A DNA stretch of 64,000 nucleotides from Flavobacteriaceae bacterium (lineage in GTDB: Bacteria; Bacteroidota; Bacteroidia; Flavobacteriales; Flavobacteriaceae). This document shows, one piece after another, positions 25,356-34,513 of this stretch; the stretch's first letter is position 1, and every line of letters starts with the position of its first letter. The stretch is taken from NCBI GenBank assembly GCA_947453195.1, contig CANGFO010000013.1, positions 1-64,000 of the forward strand. The letters run 5' to 3'. A program made the position numbers and the translations under genes. The notes under the pieces were generated by a model. The model did not search any database, was not told where the DNA came from, and was given only the letters and a program-made list of their open reading frames with translations.

Positions 25356-27935
25356 TTACTTCATTGCTTCTACTTTAGCTTTCACTTCGTCAATAGACCC
25401 TTCGAAAACTTGTGTAGTTGCTTTACCTTTTTCTGTAGTTATGATAGTAGCTTTAGCATTTCCTTTATCATTAACTAAAACTACTTTAACGTTTTTATCT
25501 TCTTTTTTTGCACAACAAGAAGATTTACCTTCTGTTTCTTCACACTCTTTTGGTGCAACAAATTTTCCGTTTGCATCATAGTGAGACAAACACATTTCTT
25601 TTTCTTCTGGTGAGCATTTAAGACTATCGCACATTGCTGCACATTCGTCTTTAGTCATAGTAGCGCATTTGCTCATATCACATTTACCGATCATATTTTC
25701 TTCAGAACAAGAAGATTTCATTTCGATAACACATTTCATTTCTTTTCCTTCAGATGAAGAACCATTTCCTAAAATAGGAGCAATTACTAATCCAATTAAA
25801 CAAGTTAATTTGATTAAGATGTTCATTGATGGACCTGAAGTATCTTTAAATGGATCTCCAACTGTATCACCAGTAACTGCTGCTTTGTGTGCATCAGAAC
25901 CTTTGTAAGTCATTTCTCCATTAATTTCAACACCAGCTTCGAATGATTTTTTAGCATTATCCCAAGCACCACCAGCATTGTTTTGGAACACAGCCCAAAG
26001 CACACCTGAAACAGTAACTCCAGCCATATAACCACCTAACATTTCAGCAATTAATTGGTTGTTATCTCCATAAACTAATTTACCTAATAATACGATTGCA
26101 ATTGGGAAACCAATAGTTAATACTCCTGGTAACATCATTTCTCTTAAAGCAGCTTTAGTAGAAATTTCAACACATTTTCCATATTCTGGCTTACCAGTTC
26201 CTTCCATAATTCCTGGAATTTCTTTAAACTGACGACGCACTTCATAAACCATATCCATTGCAGCTTTACCTACAGAGTTCATTGCTAATGCAGAGAAAAC
26301 TACTGGAATCATACCTCCAACAAATAACATTGCTAATACCGGAGCTTTGAAGATGTTGATACCATCAATTCCTGTAAAAGTTACATAAGCAGCAAATAAA
26401 GCCAATGAAGTTAATGCAGCTGAAGCAATTGCAAATCCTTTTCCTGTTGCAGCAGTTGTGTTACCAACTGAATCCAAGATGTCGGTACGAGTACGAACTT
26501 CTTTAGGCAATTCACTCATTTCAGCTATACCTCCCGCGTTATCAGAAATTGGTCCGAAAGCGTCAATTGCTAATTGCATAGCAGTAGTAGCCATCATAGC
26601 AGAAGCAGCTAAAGCCACTCCGTAAAATCCAGCTAATGCATACGATGCCCAAATAGCACCTGCAAATAATAATACTGTTGGGAATGTAGAAATCATACCA
26701 GTAGCTAAACCAGCGATAACATTTGTTCCTGCTCCTGTTGAAGATTTTTGTACAATTGCCAAAACTGGTTTAGTACCTAAACCTGTATAATATTCAGTTA
26801 CTGATGAAATAGCTCCACCAACTACTAATCCGATTAATGTAGCATAGAAAACTCGCATTGAAGAAATTTGTTGCGCTCCTTCTCCGAAGAATTGCATTGT
26901 CATCACTTTAGGCAACATAAAATCTACTAAGAAATAACAAGCAATAGCTGTTAAAACAATAGACACCCAGTTACCAATATTTAATGCTTTTTGAACTTGT
27001 GCTTCTTTAGCATCATCACTGTTAATTTTCACTAACATGGTTCCGATTATAGAGAATAAAATTCCGAAACCTGCGATAGCCATTGGTAATAAAATTGGTC
27101 CGATTCCACCAAAAGCGTCTTCGATTTTACCACCCATATCTTTAATTACGTAGTTTCCTAATACCATTGCTGCAAGAACGGTTGCAACATAAGAACCAAA
27201 TAAATCGGCACCCATACCGGCAACGTCACCTACGTTATCCCCAACGTTATCTGCAATTGTAGCAGGGTTACGTGGATCATCTTCAGGAATACCTGCTTCT
27301 ACTTTACCTACTAAATCAGCACCAACATCGGCAGCTTTAGTATAAATACCTCCACCAACACGTGCAAACAATGCAATAGATTCAGCTCCAAGAGAGAATC
27401 CTGCAAGTGTTTCAAGAACTTTGGTCATGTCTTCACCATTAGTCCAAGATCCACCCATAAATATGGTATAGAAAACAATAAAAAATCCAGTTAATCCTAA
27501 TACTGCTAAACCAGCAACACCAAGACCCATTACAGTACCACCACCAAAAGAAACTTTTAATGCTTGAGGTAAACTTGTACGAGCTGCTTGCGTAGTTCTA
27601 ACATTAGTTTTGGTTGCAATTTTCATCCCCATGTTTCCAGCAAGTGCTGAGAAAAAAGCTCCGAAAATGAATGCCACAACAATTAATATATCTGTTTTAA
27701 CACCAGGAATAAAAGTAATTCCAGCTAAAACGACACTTGCTACAACAACAAAAATTGCTAATAATTTGTACTCTGCTTTAAGAAAAGCTAAGGCACCTTC
27801 GTAGATGTAATCTGAAATTTCTTTCATTTTTCCATCACCAGCATCCTGTTTTAAAACCCAAGATCTTTTGATTGCCATAAAAGCTAATCCAATTAATGCC
27901 ATTACTATTGGCACATAAATCATCATTGATTCCAT
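25356..27935 (-). CDS. hppA: membrane-bound sodium/proton-translocating pyrophosphatase with cysteine-rich tail
   Basis: This 859-residue protein couples pyrophosphate hydrolysis to ion export across the cytoplasmic membrane. The core (about residues 1-725) has the 16-helix M-PPase layout, with the acidic active-site loops GADLVGKVEAGIPEDDPRNP and DNVGDNVGDVAGMGADLFGS, the late GDTVGDPFKDTSGPS, and NTTAATGKG, whose alanine is the mark of potassium-dependent enzymes. After the last helix there is an extra tail of about 130 residues with 11 cysteines, ending in a small charged domain. Ordinary family members stop before this. Sodium versus proton specificity was not resolved. It is monocistronic. 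Confidence 0.95.
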   Translation of the reverse strand: MESMMIYVPIVMALIGLAFMAIKRSWVLKQDAGDGKMKEISDYIYEGALAFLKAEYKLLAIFVVVASVVLAGITFIPGVKTDILIVVAFIFGAFFSALAGNMGMKIATKTNVRTTQAARTSLPQALKVSFGGGTVMGLGVAGLAVLGLTGFFIVFYTIFMGGSWTNGEDMTKVLETLAGFSLGAESIALFARVGGGIYTKAADVGADLVGKVEAGIPEDDPRNPATIADNVGDNVGDVAGMGADLFGSYVATVLAAMVLGNYVIKDMGGKIEDAFGGIGPILLPMAIAGFGILFSIIGTMLVKINSDDAKEAQVQKALNIGNWVSIVLTAIACYFLVDFMLPKVMTMQFFGEGAQQISSMRVFYATLIGLVVGGAISSVTEYYTGLGTKPVLAIVQKSSTGAGTNVIAGLATGMISTFPTVLLFAGAIWASYALAGFYGVALAASAMMATTAMQLAIDAFGPISDNAGGIAEMSELPKEVRTRTDILDSVGNTTAATGKGFAIASAALTSLALFAAYVTFTGIDGINIFKAPVLAMLFVGGMIPVVFSALAMNSVGKAAMDMVYEVRRQFKEIPGIMEGTGKPEYGKCVEISTKAALREMMLPGVLTIGFPIAIVLLGKLVYGDNNQLIAEMLGGYMAGVTVSGVLWAVFQNNAGGAWDNAKKSFEAGVEINGEMTYKGSDAHKAAVTGDTVGDPFKDTSGPSMNILIKLTCLIGLVIAPILGNGSSSEGKEMKCVIEMKSSCSEENMIGKCDMSKCATMTKDECAAMCDSLKCSPEEKEMCLSHYDANGKFVAPKECEETEGKSSCCAKKEDKNVKVVLVNDKGNAKATIITTEKGKATTQVFEGSIDEVKAKVEAMK

Positions 27936-27970
27936 AAATTTAAAATATTTGTTATAAATTTTATCGGGTG

Positions 27971-28002
27971 CAAAAATAACAAAATTTTAAGAACTAATGC
28001 AA
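27971..28002 (-). promoter_or_regulatory. promoter of hppA
   Basis: The minus strand shows TTG (28002-28000), a 21-base spacer and TATTTTTG (27978-27971), matching both Bacteroidota elements. The leader is about 30 bases. Confidence 0.65.
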
Positions 28003-28047
28003 ATTGTGCAATTTTACTGGTAAAAAAAATGCTAATTTTATATAGTT

Positions 28048-30528
28048 CTAAAAATAAAACCCTATTTGTGCTTTAATGGTAAAATTATTAGTTTCTGGAA
28101 TATCTCTGTAATTACCTCTAAAACTAGCGTCAATTCTCAATACTTTAAAAATATTTCCGATACCAACACTGTATTCCCAATACGGATTTGTAGGAGCTTT
28201 ATAAATTAGTCCAGTGGCATTAAGTTGTTTATTTTCATTTGAGATTTCACCATAAACTGTTTTTACACCAATAATTTCTCTCCAGTTTAACTTTCTCATA
28301 ATTGGAATTCTCGACAACAACCTACCTTGAAAATCGTGTTCCCATTGCAAAGTGGCATATCGATCGGAAATAAACTCGTAAAAATTTAAATTACTGAACG
28401 TATTTTTAATCATAAATAACGTTTGATTTCCAGGGATGACAATCATTAATCCTAAAGGAACTTTTCCAAAAGTTTGACCTAATTCCATAGTTAAATTAGT
28501 TCTTCCTAAAGGCCCAATTAAAATAGGTTGTTTGTAATAAATTTGCAACTTACTATAATCAAAATCACTATTAAATAGTCCTTTAAAACCTTGGCTGTAA
28601 TTCACAAATATTCTGCTGTAGGGACTATCTACAATCGAACGTTCCACCCCATATCCTGATGTTTTTTTATTTGGAGTATATTCGATTTGAATCCCTATTT
28701 CCGCTTGTTTAACCAAACTTTTTGTAGCAGTATGGGTGTCATCTGTAAAATAATCCAAACTAAATTTTGGAGATGCCGATTCTAAGGTTTTGTAGGATAT
28801 GCTGGATTCGAAAATTAAATTCTTTACCGGTTCGATTTCAATAGATAAGTTAGAGAAATTAACTTTGGTTAGTTTTCCGTTTGCACCAATACTAAAAAGA
28901 CTTGAAGATGCAAAACTTCTTCCTAAAACATCGTTCGAACTGGTTAAACTAGCTCCTATTTGTTCTACATCGTTGCGATTACCTCCTGAAATAATCATCC
29001 TGTTTTTAGGTTCTAACATCCATTTACCAGAGATGCCGTACTTAACTTTATGATCATTAAATCCATAGGCAGTATAACCTTGTATACGCCATTTGTCATT
29101 ATGTCCAAAATAGGTACGCCCTCCTACCCTTAAACGAAATCCCTCTACTTCATTATATCCAACAGTAGAAAGAATAGGGCCATAATCAAACCAATCATAA
29201 TTGATATAACCACTTCCTAAAACGGTTACCAAATTATACATTTGCTTGAATTTTGGAACTGTCTTTAAGGTATCTATTAATTTATATACCCCTACCTCAT
29301 CTTTATTTAATTTTTCAAAACGATGACTTTCCCAATATTCATTGTCTTTTTTAAACACCGAATTGTCTAAAAAATTTACTTCTTCTCTGTAAAATTTATC
29401 CGGTTTAGGATCATTAAATTTATGATTTCTAAATAATGTAGTGCGTTTGCCATACACCCCTTTTGATTCTTCTTTTTTGCTAAAAGAAAAATCAGACATC
29501 ATATAATCTCGAGTTAATAAAAACACAGAATCATTTTGAACATCAAATTCTTGCTCAATAAAAATGTCTTTTATCCAGTTAATATTAGCACTTTTAGAAA
29601 CTGCCATATTAATAGTTTTAATTGCAAAAGTGGAATCATTAACCCAAAAATCTCCTTTAAATGTTAATTCGTTTTTTCGTCTTGGGTAAAATTCAATATT
29701 AAAACACCATTTATTATCTATGTATGAACTATCTCTTAACACATAATTATACACGTCAATTCCCGTTGTAGAAAGCGGACTTGTAAAACTTTTATCAAAA
29801 AAAGTAAGATGATTATCATAAATATTATAATCATTATACAAGTCTTTCATGAAATTGTTTACCCCTTCTCCATTTCCTAAACCAGAGTTTTTATTCGCTT
29901 TTAATACGGCTTTTTCTTTATTAATTTTATTATCCCCATACACATCATATAGCGATTCATTAATAAATATTGGTAAATAAGTTTTTCCGGTAACTTTGGA
30001 AGTATCAAGCTTATTAAAGATAAATTCAATTCCTTTAAATACCTTGCTTTTCATAAAAGCACTATCAATAGTATTTAAATCAAATTCGATCTTTTCGTAT
30101 TTTTCATATTGGTACTGTTTGAAAATACGAAGACCATTTTTCCTTTTGCGCTCCCATATTTTTCGCAGAATATCCAAAGCCGGATTATTCTTTTTGGATG
30201 TTTTTCCTTTATAAATTACTACATCTTTTAGAACAATTTGCCCATCCATTACCACTTTCATGTTATAGTTTACCGATTTTGAAAGTGTTACATCTTTAGT
30301 AGTATAACCCGCATAAGCAATTCTAATTACTGTATATAAATTTTTAGATTCTAAATAAAATTTACCGTTTTCATCACTTAGTGTCCCTTCATTAGACCCT
30401 TTAAAAACCAAACTTGCATAAGAGATTGGCTGGTTTTTTTTATCAACAACCACCCCACTCACCTTAGTTTGAGCAACTAATATGGAGGAAAAACAAAATA
30501 ATAAAAGGTATGTTATTTTTTGAAACAT
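28048..30528 (-). CDS. DUF5686 family outer-membrane protein with carboxypeptidase-regulatory domain
   Basis: This 826-residue protein starts from the ATG that opens a signal peptide (MFQKITYLLLFCFSSILVAQ). A longer reading to 30582 adds 18 residues before the signal peptide and overlaps the upstream terminator, so I rejected it. A carboxypeptidase-D regulatory-like domain (about 21-105: GVVVDKKNQPISYASLVFKG) is followed by a large DUF5686 region and a C-terminal barrel ending in NFTIKAQIGFYF. It is an outer-membrane protein conserved in Bacteroidota with unknown function. It lies downstream of pdhB but behind that gene's terminator. Confidence 0.85.
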   Translation of the reverse strand: MFQKITYLLLFCFSSILVAQTKVSGVVVDKKNQPISYASLVFKGSNEGTLSDENGKFYLESKNLYTVIRIAYAGYTTKDVTLSKSVNYNMKVVMDGQIVLKDVVIYKGKTSKKNNPALDILRKIWERKRKNGLRIFKQYQYEKYEKIEFDLNTIDSAFMKSKVFKGIEFIFNKLDTSKVTGKTYLPIFINESLYDVYGDNKINKEKAVLKANKNSGLGNGEGVNNFMKDLYNDYNIYDNHLTFFDKSFTSPLSTTGIDVYNYVLRDSSYIDNKWCFNIEFYPRRKNELTFKGDFWVNDSTFAIKTINMAVSKSANINWIKDIFIEQEFDVQNDSVFLLTRDYMMSDFSFSKKEESKGVYGKRTTLFRNHKFNDPKPDKFYREEVNFLDNSVFKKDNEYWESHRFEKLNKDEVGVYKLIDTLKTVPKFKQMYNLVTVLGSGYINYDWFDYGPILSTVGYNEVEGFRLRVGGRTYFGHNDKWRIQGYTAYGFNDHKVKYGISGKWMLEPKNRMIISGGNRNDVEQIGASLTSSNDVLGRSFASSSLFSIGANGKLTKVNFSNLSIEIEPVKNLIFESSISYKTLESASPKFSLDYFTDDTHTATKSLVKQAEIGIQIEYTPNKKTSGYGVERSIVDSPYSRIFVNYSQGFKGLFNSDFDYSKLQIYYKQPILIGPLGRTNLTMELGQTFGKVPLGLMIVIPGNQTLFMIKNTFSNLNFYEFISDRYATLQWEHDFQGRLLSRIPIMRKLNWREIIGVKTVYGEISNENKQLNATGLIYKAPTNPYWEYSVGIGNIFKVLRIDASFRGNYRDIPETNNFTIKAQIGFYF

Positions 30529-30549
30529 GCTATTTAAATTATAAAAAAA

Positions 30550-30578
30550 AGCTTCATCAAGATTTCTCTGATGAAGCT
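30550..30578 (-). terminator. terminator of pdhB
   Basis: AGCTTCATCA (30550-30559) pairs perfectly with TGATGAAGCT (30569-30578). On the minus strand it is followed by an eight-base T run, just after the pdhB stop. Confidence 0.88.
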
Positions 30579-30598
30579 CCAAATATAATAGATAATTA

Positions 30599-31576
30599 TT
30601 ATTTATACATTACTTTTTTTACTGCTTTTACAACATCCGTCGCATTAGGCAACCATTCTTTTAAAAGTGTTGGAGAATAAGGCGCTGGAGTATCTGCAGT
30701 TGTTATTCTTTGTACCGGTGCATCTAAGTAATCAAATGCTTTTTCTTGAACCATGTAAGTAATTTCTGAAGCTACACTGGCAAATGGCCAAGCCTCTTCA
30801 AGAACTACTAAACGATTAGTTTTCTTAACTGAATTAATAATCGCATCATAATCCATTGGACGAACCGTTCTCAAATCGATAATCTCACAAGAAATACCTT
30901 CTTTTTCTAATTCATCTGCTGCAATATGTGCTTCTTTTATGATTTTACCAAATGAAACAATAGTTACATCGGTACCTGCTCTTTTAATATCGGCAACACC
31001 AAGCGGAATAATATATTCTCCTTCTGGAACTTCTCCTTTATCACCATACATTTGTTCTGATTCCATAAAAATAACTGGATCGTTATCTCTAATTGCGGCT
31101 TTTAATAATCCTTTAGCATCATAAACGGTAGAAGGAACCACCACTTTTAACCCTGGAGTATTTGCAAACCAGTTTTCAAAAGCTTGAGAGTGTGTTGCAC
31201 CTAATTGACCTGCAGATGCAGTTGGCCCACGAAAAACCATCGGCATTGGAAATTGTCCCGCAGACATTTGACGCATTTTAGCCGCATTATTAATAATTTG
31301 ATCAATACCAACTAACGAAAAGTTAAAGGTCATGTATTCAACAATTGGACGGCATCCATTCATTGCAGACCCCACAGCGATTCCGGCAAAACCTAACTCA
31401 GCAATTGGAGTATCAATAACACGTTTTGGTCCAAACTCATCCAACATACCTTTGGAAGCTTTGTAAGCACCATTATATTCAGCAACTTCCTCTCCCATTA
31501 AATAAACAGATTCATCGCGACGCATTTCTTCACTCATCGCTTCAGCAATAGCTTCTCTAAATTGTATTGTTCTCAT
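30599..31576 (-). CDS. pdhB: pyruvate dehydrogenase E1 component, beta subunit
   Basis: This 325-residue subunit matches the E1-beta of the pyruvate dehydrogenase complex, which decarboxylates pyruvate with thiamine diphosphate and acetylates the E2 lipoyl arm. Family markers are AIAEAMSEEMRRDESVYLMGEEV, the conserved ThDP-side GEEVAEYNGAYK, RVIDTPIAELGFAGIAVG, GQLGATHSQAFENWFA, and the C-terminal VVLEEAWPFASVASEI. The alpha and E2 genes are not adjacent, as is common in flavobacteria. A branched-chain oxoacid E1 beta is the less likely alternative. A TACTTTTG promoter lies 33 bases upstream of the ATG. Confidence 0.93.
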   Translation of the reverse strand: MRTIQFREAIAEAMSEEMRRDESVYLMGEEVAEYNGAYKASKGMLDEFGPKRVIDTPIAELGFAGIAVGSAMNGCRPIVEYMTFNFSLVGIDQIINNAAKMRQMSAGQFPMPMVFRGPTASAGQLGATHSQAFENWFANTPGLKVVVPSTVYDAKGLLKAAIRDNDPVIFMESEQMYGDKGEVPEGEYIIPLGVADIKRAGTDVTIVSFGKIIKEAHIAADELEKEGISCEIIDLRTVRPMDYDAIINSVKKTNRLVVLEEAWPFASVASEITYMVQEKAFDYLDAPVQRITTADTPAPYSPTLLKEWLPNATDVVKAVKKVMYK

Positions 31577-31608
31577 ATATAGAATTTCTAAATGTCAAAT
31601 TTGGATAG

Positions 31609-31616
31609 CAAAAGTA
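31609..31616 (-). promoter_or_regulatory. TAnnTTTG promoter element for pdhB
   Basis: TACTTTTG on the minus strand matches the -7 consensus. The rest of the 247-base divergent region to etfB holds no gene that I can support. Confidence 0.6.
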
Positions 31617-31823
31617 AAAATTTTAAATGATAAAAAAACATATTAAACCTAAATTATATCAATACAAATTAGCACTTTATAAAATCTTTTATTCAAAGGA
31701 TGGAATAGGCCGTCAGCGAAATCGATATAATAGGGATAATTTTATTTTTTTTATTATGCACGCATATTAAAAATAGAAATATATTTTATACTTTTACAGT
31801 CAGAAAAAAATAAAATTTATACC

Positions 31824-32570
31824 ATGAAAATATTAGTTTGCATAAGTCATGTACCCGATACTACATCAAAAATCAACTTTGTAAATGGCGATTCTGAATT
31901 TGATACCAATGGCGTACAATATGTAATTAACCCAAATGATGAATTTGGTTTAACAAGAGCTATTTGGTTTCAAGAACAACAAGGAGCAACAGTAACTGTT
32001 GTAAATGTTGGCGGAGCCGATACGGAACCAACATTAAGAAAAGCTCTAGCGATAGGCGCAAACGAAGCAATTCGTGTCAATGCAAATCCAACCGATGGTT
32101 TTTATGTTGCCAAACAATTAGCAGAAGTAATTAAAACAGGAGGTTATGATTTAGTAATTTGTGGTAAAGAGTCATTAGATTACAATGGCGGAATGGTTCC
32201 TGGAATGTTAGCAGGATTACTAAACTACAACTTTGTAAATTCATGTACTGAAATCACAATTGATGGAAATTCTGCCAAAGCAGCTAGAGAAATTGACGGT
32301 GGTAAAGAAATTATTTCGGCAAGTCTACCTTTAATTATTGGAGGACAAAAAGGATTAGTTGAAGAGAAAGATTTGCGTATTCCAAATATGCGTGGAATTA
32401 TGACCGCAAGAACTAAAGTACTTACAATTTTAGAGCCTGTTGGAGCTGACAATCAAACAAAAATTGTAAAATTTGAAAAGCCTGCTGCTAAATCTGCAGT
32501 GAAATTATTTTCAGCAGACGACCTAGACGGATTAGTAAGCGCTTTACATAACGAAGCAAAAGTTATTTAA
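31824..32570 (+). CDS. etfB: electron transfer flavoprotein, beta subunit
   Basis: This 248-residue protein carries the ETF-beta start MKILVCISHVPDTTSKI and the core LRKALAIGANEAIRV, VICGKESLDYNGGMVPGMLAGLL and the AMP-binding region. With EtfA it accepts electrons from acyl-CoA dehydrogenases (one is encoded at 196-1365) and passes them toward the quinone pool. The gap to etfA is 37 bases, an operon. TACTTTTA before the gene is a near-match promoter. Confidence 0.96.
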   Translation: MKILVCISHVPDTTSKINFVNGDSEFDTNGVQYVINPNDEFGLTRAIWFQEQQGATVTVVNVGGADTEPTLRKALAIGANEAIRVNANPTDGFYVAKQLAEVIKTGGYDLVICGKESLDYNGGMVPGMLAGLLNYNFVNSCTEITIDGNSAKAAREIDGGKEIISASLPLIIGGQKGLVEEKDLRIPNMRGIMTARTKVLTILEPVGADNQTKIVKFEKPAAKSAVKLFSADDLDGLVSALHNEAKVI

Positions 32571-32607
32571 TTTCAAATTTATAATTCAACATTTAAAATA
32601 ATATAAA

Positions 32608-33576
32608 ATGTCAATATTAATATACGCAGAATCATCTGAAGGCAAAATCAAAAAAGTAGCTTTTGAATTGGCTTCTTATGCAAAAAAAATAGCCGATTCA
32701 CTAGGGACATCTGTTACAGCGGTAACCATTAATTGTGCTGATGCTTCAGAATTATCAAAATACGGAGTTGCTAAAGTATTAAAAGTAAACAACGATAAAT
32801 TAGCCAATTTTAACGCAAAAGCTTATGCTGATGCGCTTAAACAAGCTGCTCAAAAAGAAGGTTCTAAAGTAGTGGTTCTTTCTTCTACAACAGACAGTTT
32901 GTATTTAGCGCCTTTAGTATCCATAGGTTTAGAAGCTGGATTAGCGAGCAATGTAGTTGGCTTACCAATTTCTACAAGTCCGTTTCAAGTTAAAAGAACT
33001 GCTTTTTCAAATAAAGCATTCAACATTACCGAAATTGTAACCGATATTAAAGTGCTTGCTATCAGTAAAAATTCTTTCGGATTAGTTGAAAATGCTGCTT
33101 CATTATCTGAAGAAGATTTTACACCAAGCTTGAACGACGCTGATTTTTCTGTAAAAGTAGAATCGGTTGAAAAATCATCAGGAAAAGTTACCATCGCCGA
33201 TGCCGATGTAGTAGTTTCTGGTGGACGCGGAATGAAAGGTCCAGAAAACTGGGGAATGCTTGAAGAATTAGCTTCAGTACTTGGTGCAGCAACCGCTTGT
33301 TCTAAACCAGTTTCTGATATTGGATGGCGCCCTCACAGTGAGCACGTTGGTCAAACAGGAAAACCAGTGGCAACCAATTTATACATTGCAATCGGAATTT
33401 CGGGTGCGATTCAACATATTGCCGGAATCAACTCCTCTAAAGTAAAATTAGTGATCAATACCGATCCAGAAGCGCCTTTCTTTAAAGTTGCCGATTACGG
33501 AATTGTAGGCGATGCATTTGATATTGTGCCTCGATTAACTCAAAAACTAAAAGAATTTAAGGCTCAAAATAGTTAA
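32608..33576 (+). CDS. etfA: electron transfer flavoprotein, alpha subunit
   Basis: This 322-residue FAD-binding subunit has an N-terminal alpha/beta domain and a C-terminal FAD domain: VVSGGRGMKGPENWGMLEEL, then RPHSEHVGQTGKPVATNLYIA, then AIGISGAIQHIAGI and the terminal VVGD-type FKVADYGIVGDAFDI. It forms the heterodimer with EtfB and carries the redox flavin. It is followed by a strong terminator, then the 277-base intergenic region with two repeat elements. Confidence 0.96.
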   Translation: MSILIYAESSEGKIKKVAFELASYAKKIADSLGTSVTAVTINCADASELSKYGVAKVLKVNNDKLANFNAKAYADALKQAAQKEGSKVVVLSSTTDSLYLAPLVSIGLEAGLASNVVGLPISTSPFQVKRTAFSNKAFNITEIVTDIKVLAISKNSFGLVENAASLSEEDFTPSLNDADFSVKVESVEKSSGKVTIADADVVVSGGRGMKGPENWGMLEELASVLGAATACSKPVSDIGWRPHSEHVGQTGKPVATNLYIAIGISGAIQHIAGINSSKVKLVINTDPEAPFFKVADYGIVGDAFDIVPRLTQKLKEFKAQNS

Positions 33577-33597
33577 AATCCTTTTATATAAATAATT

Positions 33598-33639
33598 AAT
33601 AAGCTATCCGAATAAAATTTCAGATAGCTTATTTTTTTT
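33598..33639 (+). terminator. terminator of etfBA
   Basis: AATAAGCTATC (33598-33608) pairs with GATAGCTTATT (33623-33633). An inner GAA/TTC pairing and a T run to 33639 follow. Confidence 0.88.
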
Positions 33640-33680
33640 GTTTTTAGAAGCGAAACTTTTTTGTTACTTTGCAATGCCTT

Positions 33681-33751
33681 TTCCTGCTTTACGCAGTATC
33701 TTTATTGTTTTAAGAAAAACAACAAAGGATACCTGCTTCAATCAGGGCTAA
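33681..33751 (+). ncRNA. structured flavobacterial intergenic element, copy 2
   Basis: The plus strand carries CCTGCTTTACGC, GTATC, an apical stem CTTTATTGTTTT/AAAACAACAAAG with one mismatch, GATAC and ATCAGGGCTAA, with CCTG able to close on CAGG. The outer blocks match copy 1 (7001-7064, minus strand), while the apical stem differs in sequence and keeps its pairing. Like copy 1 it lies sense to both flanking genes, after one gene's end and before the next start. TTACTTTG at 33664-33671 could be a weak promoter. Confidence 0.62.
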
Positions 33752-33810
33752 GCGACAAACTTTGTTGTAAATAATTCATCTTTCACAATAATGTTTTGTA
33801 ACCAAATTAA

Positions 33811-33847
33811 GAGTCGGGGATGAGATTGCTTCGTACCTCGCAATGAC
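33811..33847 (+). repeat. REP-like palindromic element
   Basis: The stretch contains GATGAGATTGCTTCG then CTCGCAATGAC, with ATTGC (33825-33829) facing GCAAT (33840-33844). Its reverse complement starts GTCATTGCGAGG and contains GAAGCAATCTC, a sequence type dispersed in many bacterial genomes as REP-like repeats. It ends 6 bases before the ATG of the nuclease gene. Only one copy is visible here. Confidence 0.6.
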
Positions 33848-33853
33848 AAAATT

Positions 33854-34471
33854 ATGAGTTTAGTAAAACTATCAATTAAAGGGATTTCTTACAGCCAAAC
33901 ACAAAATGGTGCCTATGCATTAATTTTGAATGAGGTTGATGGCGATCGAAAATTACCTATCGTAATAGGTGCTTTCGAGGCACAATCTATTGCCATTGCT
34001 TTAGAAAATGAAATTAAGCCCCCTCGCCCACTTACTCATGATTTATTTAAAAGTTTTGCCGATCGTTTTGACATCATTATCAAACAGGTGATTATTCACA
34101 AACTTGTTGATGGTGTTTTCTTTTCGAGCATAATTTGTGAACGAGATAAAATAGAAGAAATTATTGATGCTCGAACTTCTGATGCTATTGCATTAGCATT
34201 ACGTTTTCATGCACCAATATTTACTTATGAAAATATTTTAGAAAAAGCAGGGTATAACAACACTGCAGATGCCGAAGGAACTACCACAATGGAAGATGGC
34301 GCATTGACAGAGCCTGAAACTTTTGGAAATGAGGTAGAAGAAAATCAATCGGGTTATAAAAAATTAAGTCTTATGGAATTACACGATCAATTAGAGGTTG
34401 CAGTTCAAGAAGAAGATTATGAAAAGGCGGCTAGAATTCGAGACGAAATATCAAAAAGAGAAGACTTGTAA
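33854..34471 (+). CDS. bifunctional nuclease family protein with C-terminal UVR motif
   Basis: This 205-residue protein has an N-terminal DUF151/BFN domain (residues about 1-130; LPIVIGAFEAQSIAIALE and DARTSDAIALALRFHAPIF). A linker and a UvrB/UvrC-type UVR motif follow at the end (LHDQLEVAVQEEDYEKAARIRDEI). BFN domains have been assigned DNase/RNase activity in plants, but the bacterial role is unclear. Its leader contains both structured element copy 2 and the REP-like palindrome. Downstream lies the four-helix-bundle insertion. Confidence 0.9.
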   Translation: MSLVKLSIKGISYSQTQNGAYALILNEVDGDRKLPIVIGAFEAQSIAIALENEIKPPRPLTHDLFKSFADRFDIIIKQVIIHKLVDGVFFSSIICERDKIEEIIDARTSDAIALALRFHAPIFTYENILEKAGYNNTADAEGTTTMEDGALTEPETFGNEVEENQSGYKKLSLMELHDQLEVAVQEEDYEKAARIRDEISKREDL

Positions 34472-34506
34472 GGTGCTAGGTTCAGGGTTCAAGGTTTAGG
34501 GTTAAG
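34472..34506 (+). repeat. left G-rich flank of the four-helix-bundle cassette
   Basis: Directly after the nuclease stop codon the plus strand runs CTAGGTTCAGGGTTCAAGGT (34476-34495), followed by TTAGGGTTAAG. These degenerate GGGTT/AGGTT units recur as the reverse complement on the right side of the next gene (34881-34927), so the gene is bracketed by imperfect inverted repeats. Confidence 0.75.
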
Positions 34507-34513
34507 AAAAAAA

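Noticed and set aside
30529..30582. 18-codon N-terminal extension of the DUF5686 gene
   Set aside because: It runs through the pdhB terminator and puts charged residues before an otherwise clean signal peptide.
31670..31770. Patch with ATCTTTT...AAAGGATG and ...TAGGGATAA between pdhB and etfB, resembling the structured element at 7.0 and 33.7 kb
   Set aside because: The CCTGCT and CGC blocks are missing, the apical stem has a mismatch and the spacing is too long. At best it is a decayed copy, so it is not listed as a feature.
33661..33853. tRNA-like or riboswitch reading of the etfA-nuclease intergenic region
   Set aside because: There is no cloverleaf, no TTC loop and no known riboswitch core. 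The two repeat elements explain the structure better.
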